From: Cloacimonetes bacterium UBA5210
GTDB taxonomy: Bacteria > Cloacimonadota > Cloacimonadia > Cloacimonadales > Cloacimonadaceae
Reading direction: 5' to 3'
Assembly: GCA_002412625.1 (NCBI GenBank)
Contig: DHVK01000015.1
Span: forward strand, 1-32,572
Length of the DNA stretch: 32,572 bases
Shown: positions 23,650 through 32,572 of the stretch, one piece after another
Layout of the letters: every line of letters begins with the position of its first letter
How positions within the stretch are numbered: position 1 is the stretch's first letter
Position numbers and translations under genes: made by a program
Notes under the pieces: generated by a model
Seen by the model: only the letters and a program-made list of their open reading frames with translations
Databases searched by the model: none
Told to the model about the DNA's origin: nothing

Positions 23650-26442
23650 ATGCATTTTAAAGTAGTAGATTTTGCTAAGGACATCCTGGACAGCGCCCTG
23701 GAGATGATTAGCCCGCGCTGTGTCATGGTGTTTCCCACCCGGGCAGTAGCCGATCTCGCGCGCTTGCGCTTTGAGCCCCGCTGGCGTTTGGAAGAGATCC
23801 TCTGGCTCACGATGGAAGATTTCAAGCGCGTCCTGCTGGTTCAGGATGAGGCAATCCTGGAAGACGAAAAGCGCCTCCTCTGCCTCTGGCAAGTGCTTTC
23901 GGAGGAAGATAAAGAGCGCTTTCATCTGCAGGAATACAATGATCTGGTGGAATGGGGAACGAACTTCTTTGGCTTTTTGCAGGAATTCACGGAAGCGGGA
24001 CGACACTATGATGAACTCCTGCTTTTGCCGGATGATCCGCAGCTCTATATCCGCGCCTGGCAGGAAGATCACATCCGGCACATCCATGCCCTGCTGCTGC
24101 GCTATAAAGCATTCATCGCAGAACTCGGTTTATCTGACCGCGTCTTTTGCCTGCCGCTGGGGAATCTGCAAATCCCCTGGCAGGGCTACCGCATTGTCCT
24201 GGTAAATCAGTTCTACTTCAGCCGCCTGGAACAGGAACTGCTTAGTTTGTGCGAAAACTCGCTCAATGAAGTTGTCCTGCTCAACCATGAAGTGAGCTAT
24301 CTGCGGGATAACTGGCAGATGCCGCTCTTTGAGCCGGAGAAATCGCCCATGCTGGAAGGCTTGCAGGAGCGGGTGAAAATCTACGAATGCGAAAACGAGG
24401 AACAAGCAGCCTTGGCCTTTTTGGCACTGAATGGCCCCGCCCCCGATGCGGCGATCATCGACAGCAGTTTTTGGAAACAGCCATACAGTGCGCTTTATCC
24501 GGAGGACATCGTGGGCAACAGGCAGCAACTGCCCATCACCAATACCCTGCTTTTTCGGTTCCTGAGCTTGCTGAAGGAACTGGCAATATCGCAAATAAAC
24601 AGCCCGGGGTTTATCCCCTTGCGTGTCATCACCCGCTATTGCCTGGATTCCGAAATACCCTCGTGTCTGTTGGAAAACTGGACTGAAGCGCAACAGGAGC
24701 TTCTGACGCGAGAGATCTTTGCCCTGGCGGATAGCGAAGTGATCATGCTGGATATCAACCCACTGGAACAATTCGGCAATCTCCCGCAGGATAAATCCTC
24801 CTATCCGCTGCTCTGCATGCTTTGTCAGGCACTTTTCTCAAAGCTTTCCGGGATCTTGAGCCTTACCGGGATCCGCCAGCTCAGTGAGCTCTTTGCCGGT
24901 GAACTGGAGCCCCGGCGGTTCTGCGCGAAAGAAGAGCTTCAGAAGACGGACATCTTGGAGCAATTCTGGACCGCTCTGGCAAACTTTATGGGCACAGAGA
25001 GTTTGAACATCGTGGCAGACTGGAGCTTGATCTTCAGCCACCCGGGGATCGGAATCTTCGGCCTCTGGCTGGACTTCCTGAAACCGGTATTGTTGCGTTT
25101 CAACTCTCCGCAAAGCTCCAAAGATAGCTGGGAAATCAGCAATCTGCTGGATTCCCGCAATCGCAGCTTTGCCAATCTTGCTTTTCTACAGGTGGTGGAA
25201 GGCATCCTGCCTCAGGCTCCGGGTTCCGTCTGGCTGCTCAATGAGGGACAACGCGCGCGTCTGGGACTGCTGAGCTACGAGGTGATCCGCAATTGGGAAC
25301 GCTATTACTTTTTCCGGCTGGTGCTCACTACACCCCGGGTGCAGATCTTCACATACCGCGATCTGGAGATGAACCAAAAACCCAGCAGCTTCATCGGTGA
25401 ACTGCTGCAACTCGCCGCAGTCTCTTGCCAAAAAGTGCGCATTCCTGCCAAAACCCTGTTTGAAGCATACGCCGGAGCGTGCGAAAACCCCCTGGGTGCC
25501 GCGATTGCGCAAGCGGAGTGCTTTCATCAAAAGGCGGGAGCAGAATTCTGCACCTTGCCGGCAGAACCGGAAAAGGACTTTGGCGGAAGCCACGAAATCC
25601 GCTTCAACAGCTACGACATCAGCCTGCTGGAACGCAACCCCTTCGTTTGGTACATTCAAGGGCTGCGCAAGCTCAAAGCACGCAAGACGGATCTGCAGGA
25701 AAGCCTGAGCCCAGCGCTCTTCGGTACCCTGATGCACTCTTACTTTGCCGAGATTCTGGGCACAAATACCAGTCGCCACAGCAATCCGGCTTCTTTGAAA
25801 GCGGCTTTTACGGATGACGAGCGGCTGCGCGTGGTCTTGCAGAGTATCGCGCATAGCCGGGAGTTCTTCTACAAAATCCCCAGAAATTATAACGAAGTGT
25901 TTCTGAACCGTATTATCAGCGATTGCCTGGCGGCTTCACTGAAGGAATTCTATTACCGCTTCCTGGAACCATATCTGCAGCAAAGTGAATTTGAACTGAT
26001 TCCCGAAGGAGCGCGACCGGATGACGAACGGAACTATCGCCAGCTATGCAAGGTGCTGTTCAACCAACAGGAATACCCGGTAAAGATCAAAGGCCGGGCA
26101 GATCTGCGCATCAATACCCCGCATACACGCTATATCATCGATTTCAAGACCGGTTCTGCCAGCGTCAATCAACTGATCTTCTATGAATGGTTTTATGAAC
26201 TGATCGAGCATCCCGAGCGCGCTAAGCAGATGCAATCTCACTTCTGGATGATTCTGGATATGCAGATCAACCGCAGCGAAGTGGTGAAGGATGCCAAACG
26301 CGCAAGCTTCGCCGAGGATGTGGCCGGCAACCTGCAGAGTTGCTTTGCGGATGGTTATGCGATCGGGCGGCGCTCGGCAGATCGCCATATGCTGAAGACA
26401 ATTAGCCGCAGTGACCTTCTGGTCGAGAGAGAAGAGAAATGA
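23650..26442 (+). CDS. AddB-like PD-(D/E)XK nuclease subunit
   Basis: 930 residues. The C-terminal nuclease domain shows FGTLMHSYFAE with H696, KGRADL with D818 and IIDFKTG with D831 and K833, the RecB/AddB pattern. The middle has weak helicase-like features. The N-terminal VMVFPTRAV stretch sits where AddB proteins begin, but no Walker A motif is seen, so the helicase half is probably structural. The four-cysteine iron-sulphur signature of classical AddB is missing (LLERNPF where LxRCPF is usual). It overlaps the AddA-like gene by four bases (ATGA). By analogy the pair resects double-strand ends for recombination. Alternative name: PD-(D/E)XK nuclease family protein. Confidence 0.8.
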   Translation: MHFKVVDFAKDILDSALEMISPRCVMVFPTRAVADLARLRFEPRWRLEEILWLTMEDFKRVLLVQDEAILEDEKRLLCLWQVLSEEDKERFHLQEYNDLVEWGTNFFGFLQEFTEAGRHYDELLLLPDDPQLYIRAWQEDHIRHIHALLLRYKAFIAELGLSDRVFCLPLGNLQIPWQGYRIVLVNQFYFSRLEQELLSLCENSLNEVVLLNHEVSYLRDNWQMPLFEPEKSPMLEGLQERVKIYECENEEQAALAFLALNGPAPDAAIIDSSFWKQPYSALYPEDIVGNRQQLPITNTLLFRFLSLLKELAISQINSPGFIPLRVITRYCLDSEIPSCLLENWTEAQQELLTREIFALADSEVIMLDINPLEQFGNLPQDKSSYPLLCMLCQALFSKLSGILSLTGIRQLSELFAGELEPRRFCAKEELQKTDILEQFWTALANFMGTESLNIVADWSLIFSHPGIGIFGLWLDFLKPVLLRFNSPQSSKDSWEISNLLDSRNRSFANLAFLQVVEGILPQAPGSVWLLNEGQRARLGLLSYEVIRNWERYYFFRLVLTTPRVQIFTYRDLEMNQKPSSFIGELLQLAAVSCQKVRIPAKTLFEAYAGACENPLGAAIAQAECFHQKAGAEFCTLPAEPEKDFGGSHEIRFNSYDISLLERNPFVWYIQGLRKLKARKTDLQESLSPALFGTLMHSYFAEILGTNTSRHSNPASLKAAFTDDERLRVVLQSIAHSREFFYKIPRNYNEVFLNRIISDCLAASLKEFYYRFLEPYLQQSEFELIPEGARPDDERNYRQLCKVLFNQQEYPVKIKGRADLRINTPHTRYIIDFKTGSASVNQLIFYEWFYELIEHPERAKQMQSHFWMILDMQINRSEVVKDAKRASFAEDVAGNLQSCFADGYAIGRRSADRHMLKTISRSDLLVEREEK

Positions 26443-29400
26443 ACCAGTTTCAGAACGCCATTATCACCGCCAGCGCCGGTACCGGCAAAACCTACCGGCT
26501 CTCAATCGAGTTTATCTCCCTGATCCTGAAGTATTATGAGGATCCGGATTTCAAGCTGGATTCCATCCTTGCCCTCACCTTCACGCGCAAGGCCACAGCC
26601 GAGATCCGCGAGCGCATCATGAGCCACCTGGAAGAGCTGATCGCCAAGCCGGAAGGAGACTTGGTGGAATCTCTGCGCAAGCACATTCCCGGGGATCCGC
26701 AAACTCTGAGCATGAAGGAACAGAACATCCTGCTCTCTGCCTATCGGGAGATTTCCGCGGATTTGCAGAACCTGCAGATCATGACCATCGATAGTTATAC
26801 CGCAAACATCTTCCGCAATATCGTGCGCCCGATGAAGAGCATTGATGACTACGATATCGACCAGGACGCCATTAAGAAGAGCATGCCGCTGCTGATGAAC
26901 CACCTGATGAAACCGGAGTTTCACGATAGAATCAATCAACTGCTCTCTCGCAAGGTACATCGCAGCCTGGACGATTACTCCCGCTTCTTTGAAAGCATGA
27001 TCTACAACCGCTGGCTTTACTTCCTGATTACCAAGCGCTGCAGCCTGCACAGGCAATATCAGCAGCAAGCCCGCAAAGACTTCCCAAAAGCGCTGCGTGT
27101 GCTGGGCGATGCGCTGCAGACAAGCCTCAAAGACCCTGCCAAAAAGGGCTTTGCTGATGTATTCCTCACGGATATCAAAAAGCTGTATATCCATATCCCC
27201 AACAACCCTGATGAGTTCTGCTCCGCGCTGCAAAACATGCTGCACAATCCCACGGATGCAATGAAGCTGTATGGGGTATTCAAAAAGAGTAGTTTCTTTG
27301 CCAAAGCGGCCCTCACCAAAGAAGGCTATGAAACCTGCCTCGCGCTCTACCGGGAAGCGCTGGAGGCCATGGCGGAAACCCTATATTACGACTACTTTCT
27401 GCCTGAAGAGCGTGAGATCCTGGACGTCTGGGGCATCATCCTGGAAGAGTATGACAAGCTGATCTACCGCTACAAAAAGCTGAACTACCAAGATATCGCC
27501 TGGCTCACTTTTGAAGCGCTGTTTAGCAACGACCCGCCGGAGTTTAAGTTCAACGATGAAAACTCCGCCAACGAGTTCTATATGTTCCTCAGTCACCGCA
27601 CCCGCTTCATGCTGATCGATGAGTTTCAGGACACCTCGCTGATCCAGTTCAATATGCTGCGCCCCATCATGGAAGAAATCAGCTCCGGATACGGTTCAAA
27701 GGACTTTGGCGGGCTGGTGGTGGTAGGTGATGAGAAGCAATCCATCTTCGGCTGGCGGGGAGGAGAGCGGGACCTGCTGCTGAATCTCAACCGGATCATC
27801 CCCTCCCTGAAGGAACTAGAGATTGAAGCGCTGGATAAGTCCTGGCGCTCCAGCGCGGACATGGTAAACTTCATCAATGCCGCTTTCGCGGATCAGGCTT
27901 TGCACGCGGCTCTGAAAAACCAAAACATGAATTGGCCCTATGCCCCCATCAGCTCTGCCATCGGCGATCTGGACAGCACCATTGAGCTGCGCGCCAAAGG
28001 TTACAGCAATATGCACCGCACCGGGCCTGCGGTCTTTGAGTACTTTGTGGATGAGATGATCATCCCGGAACTGAAACGCAATCCCAAGGCAAGCATCGCC
28101 ATCCTCTGCCGCAAGACCAAGCAATTATCCACTCTGCAATTGCTTCTGGAAGAGCGCGGTGAAACCGGCGTTTTCCAGCCCAGCGCGCCCATCTCGGAGC
28201 ATCACCTGGTGGCTCCGCTGATCAATTGGTTACGCTTTGTGGCCTATGGAGATTGGCTGGACTTCCTGGCCTTCATCCGCTCGGATTACCTGTTGATCAG
28301 CAGCGCAGCTTTGAAAGCAGCTATTGATGAAATCTCTGCGTATGAACCCGCCAAGGCATCCCCAGCCCCTCTGTTCAGCAGCATCAGCCCTCTGAGTGAA
28401 CTCCATAACCTGGCCGCCAGACAGCATCTGATGCCGCCCTACGCGATCTTGCGCGAGATCACGGTGCTTTGCATGCCCGATCCCGCGCGCTTCCCTGAGC
28501 GCGATCTGCTGAATGTGCAGGCCTTCCTGAACCTTGCGGCAACCTGGGAGTTAAGCGAAGCCCACAAAGGCCTGAAGATCACGGATTGGCTGGACTATCT
28601 GGATGAAAACGTGAACCAGGAAGGCTTCACCCAGGTTAGCGTGGAAAGCACCCGCGGAGTCCAATTGCTCACCTTCCACAAATCCAAAGGCTTACAATTC
28701 GACAAGGTGTTTGTCTATTACGACCTCAGTACCCCGGACGTGAACGAGAAAAACCTCTTTTGGGCTTCCGACTATCTGGATCACGAGTTCAGGTATATCA
28801 AGGACTACGCGCTCAGTTTCCATTTCGCCAAGATCCTGCCGGAAAGCCCCGCCCGCGGGCTGTGGGAGAATAAACAGAAGCAGGAACGCCTGGAAGAGCT
28901 GAACAACCTCTATGTGGCCTTCACGCGCGCCAAGGCAGACCTCCATGTGCTCTTTGCATACCATAGCACTGCCCCCTGGCAGGACTATCTGGCCTCCAAA
29001 CAAGAACAGCCGGCCTTGCCCCTGATCCTGGCAGATGCCTGTGGGCGATGGTTTTCGGAAGAGCATAGATTGCCCGATGGCAGCTTCAGAGTAAGCACAA
29101 AATACCCTGCCAAAGAGCCTAAACCCGGTGCCGAAGCTGGCGCTTTACCCGGAGTTCTGGATAGCATCCGCATCTCTGAACCCCGCCACTCCCCGCTGGC
29201 AACGGCATTGCCCAAGCCCTCGCCGGAGCTTGATTACAAAGCAGTGTATCTGGATAAACGGCACGCTCTTTACGGTGATCTGACCCACTATTACCTCAGC
29301 TTCATCCTGCACGATACTCCGGATCAGCACAGCCGCGCCACCCGCGAGAGCATGCAGCGCTACGGTTCGATACTGGGAACCGCCCGCATCTCCCGCACGT

Positions 29401-29669
29401 TGGAAAGCATCCGCCGGGAGCTTTACAAACACAGCTATCTCTTTGACTCTGCTTATGACAAGGTATTCACCGAGTTTGCCATCGGTGCCTTCCGCGTGGA
29501 CCGCCTGATGCTGAATACCCAAAGTAAAGAAGCCCTGATCGTAGATTTCAAAACCGGAGGCATCCATGAGCAGGAGCAGCTTGAGATATACCAAAAAGCA
29601 CTCTGCAAGCATCCCGCGCTCTGTGATTACCGGTTCAGCACCCGCTATGTGAAGCTGGAAATCCTGTAG
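26439..29669 (+). CDS. AddA-like UvrD/Rep helicase-nuclease
   Basis: 1076 residues. Superfamily 1 helicase motifs are in order: Walker A SAGTGKT with K17, TFTRKATAEIRERI, LIDEFQDT with D394 and E395, VVGDEKQSIFGWRGG, DKSWRSS, LLTFHKSKGLQFDKV and LYVAFTRAKADL. The C-terminus adds a RecB-type nuclease: FRVDRLM with D1021, VDFKTG with D1036 and K1038, and QLEIYQ. Translocation and cutting are thus both expected. It is translationally linked to the AddB-like gene. It probably takes the AddA/RecB role in double-strand break repair. Confidence 0.88.
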   Translation: MNQFQNAIITASAGTGKTYRLSIEFISLILKYYEDPDFKLDSILALTFTRKATAEIRERIMSHLEELIAKPEGDLVESLRKHIPGDPQTLSMKEQNILLSAYREISADLQNLQIMTIDSYTANIFRNIVRPMKSIDDYDIDQDAIKKSMPLLMNHLMKPEFHDRINQLLSRKVHRSLDDYSRFFESMIYNRWLYFLITKRCSLHRQYQQQARKDFPKALRVLGDALQTSLKDPAKKGFADVFLTDIKKLYIHIPNNPDEFCSALQNMLHNPTDAMKLYGVFKKSSFFAKAALTKEGYETCLALYREALEAMAETLYYDYFLPEEREILDVWGIILEEYDKLIYRYKKLNYQDIAWLTFEALFSNDPPEFKFNDENSANEFYMFLSHRTRFMLIDEFQDTSLIQFNMLRPIMEEISSGYGSKDFGGLVVVGDEKQSIFGWRGGERDLLLNLNRIIPSLKELEIEALDKSWRSSADMVNFINAAFADQALHAALKNQNMNWPYAPISSAIGDLDSTIELRAKGYSNMHRTGPAVFEYFVDEMIIPELKRNPKASIAILCRKTKQLSTLQLLLEERGETGVFQPSAPISEHHLVAPLINWLRFVAYGDWLDFLAFIRSDYLLISSAALKAAIDEISAYEPAKASPAPLFSSISPLSELHNLAARQHLMPPYAILREITVLCMPDPARFPERDLLNVQAFLNLAATWELSEAHKGLKITDWLDYLDENVNQEGFTQVSVESTRGVQLLTFHKSKGLQFDKVFVYYDLSTPDVNEKNLFWASDYLDHEFRYIKDYALSFHFAKILPESPARGLWENKQKQERLEELNNLYVAFTRAKADLHVLFAYHSTAPWQDYLASKQEQPALPLILADACGRWFSEEHRLPDGSFRVSTKYPAKEPKPGAEAGALPGVLDSIRISEPRHSPLATALPKPSPELDYKAVYLDKRHALYGDLTHYYLSFILHDTPDQHSRATRESMQRYGSILGTARISRTLESIRRELYKHSYLFDSAYDKVFTEFAIGAFRVDRLMLNTQSKEALIVDFKTGGIHEQEQLEIYQKALCKHPALCDYRFSTRYVKLEIL

Positions 29670-29753
29670 CTGTTGTGGTAGCTCATTTGCCCCTTCAGGC
29701 ATCAGGAATTCTCATCAAAGTGGCTATATTAAACGCTTTGCTGCACATTTCGC

Positions 29754-29781
29754 TTGACACAAAAGCATTGAGACGCATAAT
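29754..29781 (+). promoter_or_regulatory. Candidate promoter of the glycosyltransferase pair
   Basis: TTGACA at 29754-29759 and CATAAT at 29776-29781, spaced 16 bases (6/6 and 5/6). Transcription would begin near 29788, which makes the TTG at 29781 impossible as a start and supports the ATG at 29805. Confidence 0.6.
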
Positions 29782-29804
29782 TGAAAGATGAAGGTATTGC
29801 TAAA

Positions 29805-30935
29805 ATGAGAATCTGCATCATATCGAATTCGCATCCCACGAACGATGTTCGGTTGCTTTACAAGCTGGGGCAAAGCCTCACGCAGCGGGGCGAGGTGTAT
29901 ATCATCTCGACAAACGGGATGGTGAATAACACCGTGAACCCCTATCAGGTGGTGGTGGATGCCACTTCGCCGCTGAAGGCATTACCTCTGCTTTACCGGG
30001 CAGCCGCGCGCCATAAACCGGATCTGGTGATCTGTGTGGAGCCGCTCACCCTGCTGGTGGGTTTGGCGTTGAGGCGGAAGTTTCGCTGCAAACTGGTGTT
30101 TGATTGCCACGAGTTCTTTGCCGATGCCCACGCCGAACGCTTTTCGTTTCCCCTGCGCCCCTTTGTAAAAGCCTTTTACCTGAAGTTCCTACGCTCTTTG
30201 GCATGCCGGGCAGATTCCGTCTGGGCAGTGAATCAGGAGATTCTCAATCAGCTTTTCCCCAGGAATTCCAAATCCAAAAAGTATTTGGTCTTACCGAACA
30301 ATCCGGTGGCAAATGTGTGGGATTACAAATGTGATATCCCCGGTGCTTTGGCTCAGCTTTGCGACATGCGCTTTGACCTCATCTACGTGGGTGGCCTGAC
30401 CAGAGAGCGCGGCATCTTCAAGATCCTGAAATGCGCCTCCTTGCTAAAGATCGAGTTTCCCCGGCTCCGGATCCTGATTGTAGGCAAGTTCCACGATCCG
30501 GCGGTGGAACGTGAATTCAATGACAGCGTGAACAACTTCAACCTGAATGCCGTGATCTACTATCAGGAGTGGATTCCCGCGGAGAAGATCGGGCTACTGC
30601 TGAAACGCTCTCGCTTCGGCCTGTGGCTGTTCAATCCCCGGGTGCGGCGGATGAGCCTGGCGACCCCTCTGAAGGTTCTGGAATACTTCGCCGCGGGCTT
30701 GCCGGTGATCAGCATCAAAACCCCGCTAATGAAAAGCCTGGTTGAGTATCACAAACTGGGGCAACTGAGCGCTTACCGTGCCAGAGATATCGCCGCCACC
30801 ATCTCCACGATGCTGAATATGCCCCGTGAAGACTATGAAGCGATGAGCCGCCGCTGCCTCGAGATCTCCGAAACCCGCTTCAGTTGGGAGAGTCTGGAAC
30901 CGGCACTGTTCAATTTGCTCGACAACCTGAAATGA
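29805..30935 (+). CDS. Glycosyltransferase family 4-like protein
   Basis: 376 residues. GT-B fold markers: the N-terminal MRICIISNSHPTNDVRLLYK, DLVICVEPLT, LVFDCHEFFADAH, the inter-domain FDLIYVGGLTRERGI and the C-terminal LKVLEYFAAGLPVISIKTP, where E is the usual donor-contacting residue. Donor and acceptor sugars cannot be read from sequence. The predicted promoter just upstream and AAGG at 29791-29794 favour this start. It overlaps the next transferase gene by four bases (ATGA), so the two probably act in one surface polysaccharide pathway. Confidence 0.85.
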   Translation: MRICIISNSHPTNDVRLLYKLGQSLTQRGEVYIISTNGMVNNTVNPYQVVVDATSPLKALPLLYRAAARHKPDLVICVEPLTLLVGLALRRKFRCKLVFDCHEFFADAHAERFSFPLRPFVKAFYLKFLRSLACRADSVWAVNQEILNQLFPRNSKSKKYLVLPNNPVANVWDYKCDIPGALAQLCDMRFDLIYVGGLTRERGIFKILKCASLLKIEFPRLRILIVGKFHDPAVEREFNDSVNNFNLNAVIYYQEWIPAEKIGLLLKRSRFGLWLFNPRVRRMSLATPLKVLEYFAAGLPVISIKTPLMKSLVEYHKLGQLSAYRARDIAATISTMLNMPREDYEAMSRRCLEISETRFSWESLEPALFNLLDNLK

Positions 30936-32200
30936 AAATCCTTTACATCAGCTATTTCTACCCACCTCTGGGAGGACCCGCCGCGCTGCGCAACATGAAG
31001 ACTGTGCGCTATCTTAGCGAACTGGGGGCGGAAATCAGTGTGCTCACGGTGGAAGACATTGAATATGCCTATTTTGACCCCAGTCTGCAAGCCGGATGTG
31101 GCGAAAGCGCTTTGCACCGCGTCCCTTCCTGGGATCCCATGGCGCTCTTGCGCAAGGCTTTCGGCAAGCATAAAACCGCTTCCCAAATGGTCTATAAACG
31201 CAGTCCGGAGCGTTTGAAACTCTTCATCCGTCGCCTGTCTCCGATTGATGATAAAATCGGCTGGCTGCCGCATCTTTTGAAAGCAGGGCGCAGGCTTCTG
31301 TCGGAAGAGCATTTCGATATCATCTATGTATCCTGCGGCCCCTTTTCCTCTGCTTTGGCGGCATATAAGCTGGCAGAGGAGTTTGATAAACCTCTGGTGG
31401 TTGACTATCGGGATTATTGGACTTTGCTAACGGATTATGACCTGATGGGCAACAAGCTGAAAATGGCATGGTCACGCCGCTGGGAAGCCCGCATCCTCAA
31501 GCGCGCCAACCTGCTGATCTGCGCAACAAAAGGGATTCGGGATGATCTGGCCAACGCTTTTGACCCGGACTTGAACCGGCATAGTTTCATCCTTTACAAC
31601 GGACATGATGAGCGGGATTTCGGCGACCTTCCTTTCACGAAACCGTCCAGCGACTATTTTACGCTCAGCTATTTTGGCAATATCTATGCCCGGCGCAGCT
31701 TGAAACATCTTTACCAGGCACTGGAAGAGATGGAGCGCGAGAAACTGATCCCGCGGAATCTGAGAGTGTTGTTGTATGGCAATTTTAACCGCGAAGTGTA
31801 TGAAGAGATCGAACATAGCGGCATTTCCGGGCGCATCGCGATCCTGCCCCAGACCAGTCACCGGGAGGCATTGACGGCGATGCAAGAGGCAGACGCGCTG
31901 ATCCTGGTGATCAACAGCAGCAGCCCGAAGGGAACGCTCACCTCCAAGGTGTTTGAATACCTGAGACTGGGACGGCCGATTTTGGCGATGGTGCCGCGCA
32001 AAGGCGAAGCGGCAGACCTGCTGCGGGAATACGGCATCACGAGCATCTGCCCGATGGAATCGGTATCCGGAATCAAGCATTGCCTCAGTGATCTGTTTGA
32101 CGCTCGAGCTATTGAGACCGGTGTGGCTGAAGCACTCAGTAAATATGAAAGAGGGGCTCAGATCAAAGCGCTTTTTGCCAGATTGCAGGATTTGATTTAG
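30932..32200 (+). CDS. Glycosyltransferase family 4-like protein
   Basis: 422 residues. It starts at the ATG inside the previous stop, giving MKILYISYFYPPLGGPAALR, the usual opening of this group; the longer frame from 30884 would overlap the first transferase. Later marks are FDIIYVSCGPFSSALAAYKL, VVDYRDYW, the inter-domain LSYFGNIYARRSLKHL, and FEYLRLGRPILAMVP near the C-terminus. No membrane segment is obvious. The role is probably in LPS or capsule-like glycan assembly, with specificity unknown. Confidence 0.85.
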   Translation: MKILYISYFYPPLGGPAALRNMKTVRYLSELGAEISVLTVEDIEYAYFDPSLQAGCGESALHRVPSWDPMALLRKAFGKHKTASQMVYKRSPERLKLFIRRLSPIDDKIGWLPHLLKAGRRLLSEEHFDIIYVSCGPFSSALAAYKLAEEFDKPLVVDYRDYWTLLTDYDLMGNKLKMAWSRRWEARILKRANLLICATKGIRDDLANAFDPDLNRHSFILYNGHDERDFGDLPFTKPSSDYFTLSYFGNIYARRSLKHLYQALEEMEREKLIPRNLRVLLYGNFNREVYEEIEHSGISGRIAILPQTSHREALTAMQEADALILVINSSSPKGTLTSKVFEYLRLGRPILAMVPRKGEAADLLREYGITSICPMESVSGIKHCLSDLFDARAIETGVAEALSKYERGAQIKALFARLQDLI

Positions 32201-32388
32201 TCTCCTATTTCCACAAACAGAAACATTGATCCCATATGAAAGAGGGATAATTGCGGTAAACGTGGGATTTCCTAGTCAATTTTGCACTCAATCGCAATGT
32301 ATTAGCTGATTATTGCATGTTTCATGGGCGCTACCTTCTTCCTACGCTTCTTGTTAACTTGAGATTGTCGGGATATTATGCCCTTATC

Positions 32389-32440
32389 AAGCTATGCTCA
32401 CAGCTTTATAATGGCTCAATAACAGCTTTGCTATAGTATG
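32389..32440. repeat. Possible AAGCTGTTAT-family repeat (copy C)
   Basis: AAGCTATGCTCACAGCTTTA, then AACAGCTTTG. It shares the TCAAGCT, CACAGCTT and ACAGC words with copy B but has shorter spacing, so membership is uncertain. Confidence 0.35.
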
Positions 32441-32548
32441 AGTGATACGGGATGGGATTATCGTGCTAACGGGGAAACGGCATCTTGCCGCGCACTAAAG
32501 TATGAATATGATGATTCTTGCTCGTATATGGCAGCATAATTCAGAGAT

Positions 32549-32572
32549 AAGTCCCAGCGGGACGGTATTGTG
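32549..32572 (+). repeat. GTCCC palindromic repeat, cut by the window end
   Basis: AAGTCCCAGCGGGACGGTAT matches units 2 and 3 of the 10640-10825 array. It may begin another array beyond the window. Confidence 0.7.

Larger units (their letters stand above)
32201..32572. other. Gene-free region at the right edge
   Basis: No gene or terminator recognised. It contains a loose copy of the AAGCTGTTAT family (32389-32440) and a GTCCC palindrome at the very end. Confidence 0.6.

Overview
The window reads as chromosome from a Gram-negative, anaerobe-type bacterium of the FCB group, most likely Candidatus Cloacimonadota or a close relative. The basis is family knowledge, not a database search. Four large secreted proteins end in the same C-terminal module (an [I/V]FPNP motif, then a YD/YN..G..V strand, then SG/AG.Y), which is the type IX / FlgD-like sorting or anchoring tail. 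A PorV/PorQ-like outer-membrane barrel lies among them. gmhA points to heptose-containing LPS. Shine-Dalgarno sequences are mostly AAGGAG-like.

Layout. 1-749: gene-free, with palindromic repeats. 839-10575 (+): M6-like secreted protein, PorV/Q-like barrel, large subtilisin-like protease, HflX GTPase. 10576-11174: second gene-free block with a tandem palindromic array and two other repeat families. 11209-14403 (+): very tightly packed set (two related lipoproteins, RuvX, MltG, a possible 40-residue ORF, an LPP20-like lipoprotein) closed by a hairpin terminator. 14572-17303 (+): adenosine deaminase, GmhA, secreted endonuclease I, then a terminator. 17567-17733 (+): two tRNA-Val genes. 17738-21631 (-): a 1297-residue multidomain secreted endonuclease I. 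22075-29669 (+): cardiolipin synthase, AddB-like nuclease, AddA-like helicase-nuclease. 29805-32200 (+): two overlapping glycosyltransferase genes. 32201-32572: gene-free, with two repeat families.

How the genes fit together. One theme is the envelope and what is exported through it: cargo proteins with sorting tails, the barrel that may serve them, lipoproteins, peptidoglycan glycan-strand termination (MltG), LPS heptose synthesis (GmhA), glycosyltransferases and phospholipid synthesis (Cls). A second theme is nucleic-acid handling: two secreted endonuclease I proteins next to a purine-salvage deaminase, which would suit scavenging of external DNA, plus RuvX and an AddAB-like pair for recombination and repair.

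No defence island, prophage, insertion sequence or CRISPR array was seen. The most notable points are: a Glu-to-Gln change in the zinc motif of the M6 protein; a possible unannotated 40-residue ORF joined to both neighbours by ATGA overlaps; a perfect 16-bp palindrome just before an SD; three families of dispersed palindromic repeats; two endonuclease I paralogues facing each other across a tRNA-Val pair; and a U-U mismatch in one of those tRNAs.
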